A stretch of DNA of 13,135 bases, taken from assembly GCA_016715465.1 (NCBI GenBank), contig JADKAA010000019.1, forward strand, positions 1-13,135, in the 5' to 3' direction. The DNA is from Saprospiraceae bacterium. GTDB lineage: Bacteria; Bacteroidota; Bacteroidia; Chitinophagales; Saprospiraceae. This document shows positions 8,005-13,135 of this stretch, piece by piece (the first letter of the stretch is position 1; each line of letters starts with the position of its first letter). The notes under the pieces are model-generated. The model did no database searches and had not been told where the DNA came from. It saw only the letters and a list, made by a program, of their open reading frames with translations. The position numbers and the translations under genes were made by a program.

Positions 8005-9591
8005 ATGAAATATCACAACGAAATAGCACGGCGAAAGACATTCGCCATTATCTCTCACCCGGATGCGGGGAAAACGACACTGACAGAAAAGTTCCTGCTC
8101 TTTGGCGGTGCCATCCAGGTGGCAGGTGCGGTTAAGAGCAATAAGATAAAGAAACATGCTACCAGCGACTTTATGGAGATAGAACGGCAACGGGGTATTT
8201 CCGTGGCTACTTCGGTAATGAGTTTTGAGTACAACAATGTACTGATCAACCTGCTGGATACTCCCGGTCACAAGGACTTTGCAGAAGATACCTACCGTAC
8301 CCTTACGGCAGTAGACAGTGTTATCCTGGTGATAGATAGTGTGAACGGGGTGGAAGCACAGACCCGCCGCCTGATGGAAGTCTGCCGGATGCGGGATACT
8401 CCCGTAATCGTTTTCATCAACAAAATGGACCGGGACGGTAAGAACCGCTTTGACCTGCTGGAAGAAATTGAAAAGGAATTAGCCATCCACCTGCACCCGA
8501 TGACATGGCCCATTAACAGCGGTAAAGAATTTAAAGGCGTATATAACCTGCACGATAAAAATTTATTGTTGTTCACCGCGGGTACCAAAGGTGCAGAAGA
8601 GGGAGCTATTCCTATTTCTGACCTGCATGACGAAGTGGTAAATGATAAACTGGGAGAGAAGGATGCTCACCAACTGAGGGAAGATGTAGAACTGGTGGAC
8701 GGCGTACATGGGCAACTGAAGATACAGGACTACCTGGATGGAAAAGTGGCGCCGGTTTTCTTTGGATCGGCCATCAACAACTTTGGCGTGAAAGAAATGC
8801 TGGACACCTTTATCCGCATTGCACCTACACCCCGAAGCCGGGAAACAACGGTGCGTCCCGTGGATGTGGAAGAAGATAAGATGAGCGGCTTTGTTTTAAG
8901 ATACATGCCAACCTTGACCCCAAGCACCGGGACCGTATCGCTTTCTTCCCGGGTTTGCTCCGGTAAGTTTGAACGCAATAAATATTTCCATCATGTGCGC
9001 CTGGATAAGGATGTCCGTTTCAGTAATCCTTATTCTTTTATGGCCCGTGATAAAAGCATTATCGAAGATGCTTATGCCGGCGATGTGGTGGGCCTGTTTG
9101 ACACCGGTAATTTCAAGATCGGTGATACGCTGACAGAAGGCGAAGATTTTTTCTTTACCGGTATTCCTTCTTTCTCCCCGGAGATCTTTAAAGAAGTGGT
9201 GAACAAAGACCCGATGAAGACCAAGCAACTGGAAAAAGGTTTGTTGCAACTGACGGATGAGGGAGTGGCACAGTTGTTTACCCAGTTTGGGGGTAATAAG
9301 AAGATCATCGGTTGTGTGGGAGAACTGCAGTTTGAAGTGATCCAGTACCGCCTGCTGCATGAATATGGTGCCTCGGTGGTGTTTAATACCTTACCTTTTT
9401 ATAAAGCTTGCTGGTTAACTTCTAAACATGCTGCCAAGCTGCTTGATTTCTCCCGTTTCAAACAGGCGAATATTGCAGAAGATAAGGATGGGCATATGGT
9501 GTACCTGGCACAGAGTGAGTGGTTTTTGAATACGGAACGGACGAATAACCCGGATATTGAGTTTCATTTTACCAGTGAGATACATAAATGA
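8005..9591 (+). CDS. prfC: Peptide chain release factor 3 (RF3)
   Basis: RF3 is the class II translational GTPase that removes RF1 and RF2 from the ribosome after peptide release. The 528 residues match the usual length (about 529 in E. coli). GTPase motifs appear in order: P-loop SHPDAGKTT (residues 17-25), switch I around EIERQRGISVATSVMSF, G3 LLDTPGHKDFAEDTYRTL, and G4 FINKMDRDG. PMTWPINSG and the VNKDPMKTKQLEKGLLQLTDEG region, typical of RF3 rather than EF-G, complete the picture. It is the only long housekeeping gene here with an unbroken frame. The ATG at 8005 lies directly before the conserved EIARRKTFAIISHPD start of the family. It is monocistronic, judging from the promoter before it and the repeat block behind. 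Confidence 0.97.
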   Translation: MKYHNEIARRKTFAIISHPDAGKTTLTEKFLLFGGAIQVAGAVKSNKIKKHATSDFMEIERQRGISVATSVMSFEYNNVLINLLDTPGHKDFAEDTYRTLTAVDSVILVIDSVNGVEAQTRRLMEVCRMRDTPVIVFINKMDRDGKNRFDLLEEIEKELAIHLHPMTWPINSGKEFKGVYNLHDKNLLLFTAGTKGAEEGAIPISDLHDEVVNDKLGEKDAHQLREDVELVDGVHGQLKIQDYLDGKVAPVFFGSAINNFGVKEMLDTFIRIAPTPRSRETTVRPVDVEEDKMSGFVLRYMPTLTPSTGTVSLSSRVCSGKFERNKYFHHVRLDKDVRFSNPYSFMARDKSIIEDAYAGDVVGLFDTGNFKIGDTLTEGEDFFFTGIPSFSPEIFKEVVNKDPMKTKQLEKGLLQLTDEGVAQLFTQFGGNKKIIGCVGELQFEVIQYRLLHEYGASVVFNTLPFYKACWLTSKHAAKLLDFSRFKQANIAEDKDGHMVYLAQSEWFLNTERTNNPDIEFHFTSEIHK

Positions 9592-9704
9592 ATTATGAAT
9601 GATGAATGATGAATGTTGAATTTTGACTTTTTATAAACTATTCGATATTTAATTCATAACTCATAATTCTCAATTCTTAATTCATAACTCATAATTCATA
9701 ATTG
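9592..9704. repeat. AT-rich intergenic repeat block (ATGAATG/CATAATTC type)
   Basis: The left part carries ATGAATG-type tandem units (9595-9620) and the right part their rough complement. A perfect 21-bp direct repeat lies at 9649-9669 and 9677-9697 (period 28, containing TTCATAACTCATAATT). Left and right parts can form a long imperfect hairpin. It fills the whole gap between prfC and the GNAT gene; similar ATTCATAATTC repeats are common between Bacteroidetes genes. Confidence 0.75.
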
Positions 9705-9709
9705 TCCTC

Positions 9710-10207
9710 ATGTCAGTTATTTTTGAAACAGAACGGCTTGTAGTCCGGCAGTTCACCACTGCTGATTATGATAATCTTTTCCTGTTGCATGGTAACCCGG
9801 AAGTGATGCGGTATATCCGGCCTGTAAACACAAAAGAAGAAAGCGATGTTTTCCTTGATATGGCATTGGAAACGTATGCCTCTTCGTACATGGGCCGCTG
9901 GGCGGTTGATGAAAAACTTACCGGGAACTTTGCGGGCACTTTCGTTATTGTTCCCATCCCTGATGATCCGGAGAAAATACAATTGGGTTATTCGTTTACC
10001 CCGGAGAATTGGGGAAAAGGATTTGCCACCGAAGTGACGAGGGCAGGATTGGATTATTTCCGGAATAATACCCGCTGACAGAAATATATGCAGTAACAGA
10101 ATCTCCAAACATCGCTTCGCAAAAGTTTTATTGAAGGCCGGGTTTCTATTTACGGCAATAAGATGGAAGGAGAGAAGGAATTGGTTGTGTTTATTGTAAG
10201 ACGGTAA
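9710..10207 (+). CDS. GNAT-family N-acetyltransferase (RimJ/RimL-like), frameshifted in this sequence
   Basis: It transfers an acetyl group from acetyl-CoA to an amine; the substrate is unknown. It starts MSVIFETERLVVRQFTTADY, the usual RimJ/RimL-type opening, then NPEVMRYI, a GRWAVDE strand, IQLGYSFTPENWGKGFATE (the acetyl-CoA pyrophosphate loop is in WGKGFATE, about residues 103-110), and after repair TEIYAVTESPNIASQKVL and LKAGF, the typical C-terminal GNAT motif. The open frame stops at 10078, but adding one base in CCC 10071-10073, one G at 10125 and one G at 10154-10155 carries it to TAA at 10205-10207, giving about 166 residues. It converges on purB with only 6 nt between the repaired stops. 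Confidence 0.85.
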
Positions 10208-10213
10208 ATGCTA

Positions 10214-11556
10214 TCATTTATATTGTACTCCGTATAATTATGCGGTGTTATTTTCTTCAATTCCTTTTTTAATATTTCACTGACCTTCAGTCCTTCGATA
10301 AATTTATGAATGGCCTTCTGGTCAATTTTATTATTACCCCTGGTAAGCTCTTTTAATGCCTCGTAAGGATTAGGATAATTCTCACGGCGTAAAACGGTCT
10401 GAATAGCTTCTGCTACAACGGCCCAGTTATTATCGAGGTCTTCATAAATTTTAGCATCATTGATCACCAGTTTATTCAGCCCTTTTTCAATGGAGCGGAA
10501 GGCAATCAATGTATGGGCAAACGGCACACCAATATTTCTTAATACAGTGGAATCAGTTAAGTCTCTTTGTAATCTTGATACAGGCAACTTGGCAGCAAGA
10601 TGTTCAAAGATCGCATTGGCCAGACCGAGGTTGCCTTCTGCATTTTCAAAATCAATAGGATTCACTTTATGCGGCATGGCCGATGAACCCACTTCTCCTT
10701 TCTTTGTTTTTTGCGTGAAGTATTCCATGGAAACATAGGTCCAGGTATCGCGGCAGAGATCAACCAGTATATTATTGATCCGCTTCATGCAATCGAAGTG
10801 AGCAGCAAGGCTGTCGTAATGTTCTATCTGCGTAGTGTACTGCTGCCTGTTCAGTCCCAGGCTTTGCAAAAATTCATTGCCAAATTTTATCCAGTCTGTT
10901 TTGGGGAAAGCCACATGGTGTGCATTGAAGTTGCCCGTAGCACCGCCAAATTTTCCGCTGAAAGGAATGCCAATAAATTGTTCTATCTGGTTTTCGATCC
11001 TCTCTGCAAATACCATTATTTCCTTGCCCAGTTTTGTAGGGCTGGCCGGTTGTCCGTGTGTATGCGCCAGCATGGGAATATCTTTCCAGTTGCTGGCCAG
11101 GATTTTTTTAATTCCGTATTGAGGTTAAGTAAAGCGGGCAGGTATTCATATTCAATGGCATGTTTCCACGATAAGGGAATAGCTGTATTATTAATATCCT
11201 GCGAGGTAAGTCCGAAATGTACCCATTCCTTAGCAGTAGCGGCACCGGATTTCTCCAACTCGTTTTTAAGGAAATATTCGACCGCTTTTACATCATGGTT
11301 GGTGGTGAATTCAATTTGTTTGATCTCCTGTGCATCTTCCGGTCCAAAATCCTCAGCCAGTTTACTAAGGTGTTTTAAAGGCTTTACCGGGAAGTTTGAA
11401 AAATTTCTTCTTTTCGAGAAAAAGGAGGTATTCAATTTCTATCAATATCCTGTATTTCATCAGTCCATATTCAGAAAAATATTCATCCAGGTGCTGTACT
11501 TGTTTGCGATAGCGGCCGTCAATTGCTGAAATGGAGGTGAGAGCTGTAAGTTCCAT
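10214..11556 (-). CDS. purB: Adenylosuccinate lyase, frameshifted in this sequence
   Basis: PurB acts twice in purine synthesis, splitting SAICAR and adenylosuccinate with release of fumarate. It starts MELTALTSISAIDGRYRKQV at 11556. Hallmarks are HFGLTSQDINNTA, LAHTHGQPASPTKLGKE with the catalytic His region, and the superfamily signature GSSAMPHKVNPIDFENAEGNL carrying the flexible catalytic loop. Three frame breaks: one extra base somewhere in 11373-11410 (near FKLPGK/PLKHLSKLAE), one missing base in the T7 run at 11103-11109 (ELKK|ILASNWKDIPM), and one missing at CC 10230-10231. The last repair ends the protein at YTGVQYK with TGA at 10214-10216 instead of running on to 10150. Repaired length is about 447, normal for the family. 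As a likely essential gene, its breaks argue for sequencing error. Confidence 0.93.
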
Positions 11557-11587
11557 GATTATGTTTTATAGACGAATTGAGTTCCTT

Positions 11588-11595
11588 TACCTTTG
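11588..11595 (+). promoter_or_regulatory. Putative mqnA -7 promoter box
   Basis: TACCTTTG fits TAnnTTTG exactly and sits in the same GTTCCTT(T)ACCTTTGCC context as the prfC promoter. A clear -33 TTTG is lacking. Transcription would begin near 11601, which favours the TTG start at 11614. Confidence 0.45.
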
Positions 11596-11599
11596 CCCG

Positions 11600-11607
11600 C
11601 AAAAATA
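11600..11607 (-). promoter_or_regulatory. Putative purB -7 promoter box
   Basis: Read on the minus strand this is TATTTTTG, an exact TAnnTTTG, 43 nt before the purB ATG. It is only 4 nt from the plus-strand mqnA box, so the two divergent promoters would compete for the same DNA. No clear -33 box was found. Confidence 0.35.
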
Positions 11608-11613
11608 ACCCAA

Positions 11614-12344
11614 TTGGATAAGATTCGTGTCGGCATTGTCAACTACCTTAATACCAAACCATTGATCTATGGCCTGGAGAAACCGCCCATTTCCAACCAG
11701 ATAGAGCTGGTGGGTGATTACCCGGCCCGGGTGGCTGAAATGCTGTTGAAAGGTGAAATTGATGTGGGGTTGATACCGGTGGCGGTCATTCCCCGCTTGC
11801 CCTCGTACCATATTGCAGGAAATTATTGCATTGGTACGGAAGGGGAGATCGCTTCTGTGGCCTTATTCAGTGAAGTACCGATGCAGGAGATAGAGCAGGT
11901 GTACCTCGATTATCAAAGCAAAACATCGGTGGCGCTGCTGAAATTCCTGATGAAGGAATATTGGGGCATTAACCGAAAATTATTCATGCATGAAATGAAG
12001 AATACCGGCAGGAAATAAAAGAAACAACTGCCGGTTTAGTGATCGGTGACAGGGCCCTTGAACAGAGAAAGATCTCTACATTTATTTATGACCTGGGTTC
12101 AGAATGGAAAAAAATTACAGGATTGCCCTTTGTTTTTGCTGCATGGGTAAGTATTAAAGAATTGCCGGCTGAGTTTGTCCGGCTATTTGATGAGGCTAAT
12201 GCGATGGGCCTGGATCATATTGATGAGATAGTGGCCGAAAATTCTTATACAATTTATGACCTTAAGAAGTATTATACATTGCACCTGAGTTATCACCTGG
12301 ATGAGAAAAGAAAAAAAAGGGATGAAAAAGATTTTTGGAAGTAA
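11614..12344 (+). CDS. mqnA: Chorismate dehydratase MqnA (futalosine menaquinone pathway), frameshifted in this sequence
   Basis: MqnA dehydrates chorismate to 3-enolpyruvylbenzoate, the first step of the futalosine route to menaquinone. The sequence has KIRVGIVNYLNTKPLIYGLE (substrate-binding fold start), EMLLKGEIDVGLIPVAVIPR, YCIGTEGEIASVALFSEVP, LDYQSKTSVALLKFL, then in another frame AGLVIGDRALEQR and YDLGSEWKKITGLPFVFAAWVS, all typical. The frame changes between about 11975 and 12010 (INRKLF.../...EYRQEIKETTAG). One lost base does not fully explain it, because the alternative frame also holds a TGA. I chose the TTG at 11614 (then DKIRVG); the upstream TTG at 11593 overlaps the promoter box. 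There is no ATG nearby. Length is about 244, near the family norm. The exact C-terminus is uncertain. Confidence 0.88.
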
Positions 12345-12378
12345 TAAGAGAAATAAGTTAAATAAATTTCAGATCAGG

Positions 12379-13115
12379 TTATACCAATTTTGTGGCATCT
12401 TTACGACAGAAAATAGTATTAATATATGTGTCGGCATAAACAAAATACCATTGCTTTCGAAAAAAATAAATTATTTCCTTTTTTTTGTTTCCATATTTCG
12501 TTCTATAAATCCAAAGGTCTCTATACAAAAGACTTCAGGTTGAAATTTTCAAAATCAATTGTTTTTACAATTTGGAAGATCCAATCCTTCCACATCTATT
12601 GAAATAAAATTGGGATATGGAGTAAAGTATTTCTCCCATTATCTCATTGCCATTAACAAGAGGGGGATTCTGATTATTTTTTCGATATTTTGTTTTTTTC
12701 GCCATATTTCTTCGTTTCCAGTGATTGTCCAAAATCAGCTTCTTTTTTTTTGAGAATGTTTAGCCCTGTGTATTTTCGGGAAAATGTAAAAAATCAGCCT
12801 TCAGTATTTTCATCAAAAGCAATACCAATATTGATACATTTGTCACCTTTGTCTTTTTTCTGTAAAAAGTTTTTATATAAAAATGGGTTTGGTTCAATAA
12901 ATTACACCCCGGAACCTAATGTATAAAGACGATACGTGCCATAATCACGCTATTGGATGGTTGGCTCAGATATCCAGGTAGGTAGGGGTTTTTTTATCCC
13001 CATTCTGCCAGATAAGTAGCTAACTATGATGTCTTCCTGCCTTGAGATTAACTTCTTCGCATAGGCAAAAAGGAATTAACTAATATTTTTTTTAAGCCAG
13101 TCTTGATAAAGTCAT
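12379..13115 (-). pseudogene. FkbM-family methyltransferase, heavily frameshifted
   Basis: No long frame is open, but fragments in changing minus-strand frames add up to a SAM-dependent FkbM-type methyltransferase, a family often acting on sugars or lipids. In order: KKILVNSF and YAKKLISRQEDIIVSYL (about 13100-13015), IKKP and TYLDI before a GANHP-like stretch (SAM-binding motif, 13000-12950), YGTYRLYTLGSG (about 12945-12910), FIEPNPFLYKNFLQKKDKG and CINIGIAFDENTEG (12900-12790), SIDVEGLDL (about 12604-12580), KTIDFENF, CIETFGFIERNMETKK, and FVYADTYINTIFCRKDATKLV to the TAA at 12379. At least eight indels plus apparent stop substitutions are needed, far more per base than in neighbouring genes. 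The start at 13115 is a guess; the gene could begin beyond the window. It converges on mqnA with a 34-nt gap. Confidence 0.72.
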
Positions 13116-13135
13116 TTTTTTGATTTACAACGAGC

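Noticed and set aside
8896..9360. Minus-strand 154-codon frame within prfC
   Set aside because: It is antisense to conserved RF3 sequence, with no motif of its own.
11593..11613. Upstream TTG (11593) as the mqnA start
   Set aside because: It overlaps the TACCTTTG promoter box and adds residues before DKIRVG that the family does not have.
12301..12926. Plus-strand open frames of 60-80 codons after mqnA
   Set aside because: They are low-complexity, Phe/Ser/Ile-rich translations that lie antisense to the FkbM remnant and show no family motifs.
12940..13075. LuxR-like helix-turn-helix (LISRQEDIIVSYLSG...ISEPTI) on the minus strand at the right edge
   Set aside because: The resemblance is only partial. 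In the neighbouring frame the same DNA reads TYLDI followed by a GANHP-like stretch, and downstream fragments follow the FkbM methyltransferase order, which explains the whole region better.

Overview
The window looks like a Bacteroidota chromosome, probably near Chitinophagaceae. The grounds are the gene families (prfC, purB and mqnA of Bacteroidetes type), promoter-like boxes of the Bacteroidetes TTTG / TAnnTTTG form, and a Bacteroidetes-style type II-C CRISPR-Cas locus. No rRNA or tRNA was seen. The genus is inference.

Left half (about 1-6600) is one type II-C CRISPR-Cas locus. A 47-nt CRISPR-type repeat sits at the left edge (3-49), so the array itself lies outside the window. On the minus strand follow cas2 (143-478), a small GIY-YIG nuclease gene inside nested direct repeats (479-992), a palindromic intergenic repeat (1031-1147), cas1 (1160-2089) and cas9 (2140-6443). 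A tracrRNA (about 6519-6600, plus strand) stands upstream of cas9; its anti-repeat pairs with the edge repeat. Cas9 with tracrRNA would carry out interference, and Cas1-Cas2 would acquire spacers. The unusual point is the repeat-bounded GIY-YIG unit separating cas1 from cas2.

Right half (about 6833-13115) is ordinary chromosome: a Kelch-repeat lipoprotein (minus), prfC (plus), an AT-rich repeat block, a GNAT acetyltransferase (plus), purB (minus), mqnA (plus), and a badly broken FkbM-type methyltransferase on the minus strand, which no long open frame reveals.

Nearly every gene except prfC, cas2 and the GIY-YIG gene is frameshifted. Where the break can be located it is usually one missing base in a homopolymer (cas1 x3, cas9 x4, Kelch x1, GNAT x3, purB x2 plus one extra base). 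Restoring these bases gives full-length proteins of normal size (Cas9 about 1435 aa, Cas1 about 310, PurB about 447, GNAT about 166), and tidy gene ends 6 nt apart for GNAT and purB. Because the likely essential purB is hit in the same way, I read most breaks as sequencing or assembly indels, not real decay. The FkbM gene has many more lesions, including in-frame stops, and may be a true pseudogene or a poorly covered contig end.
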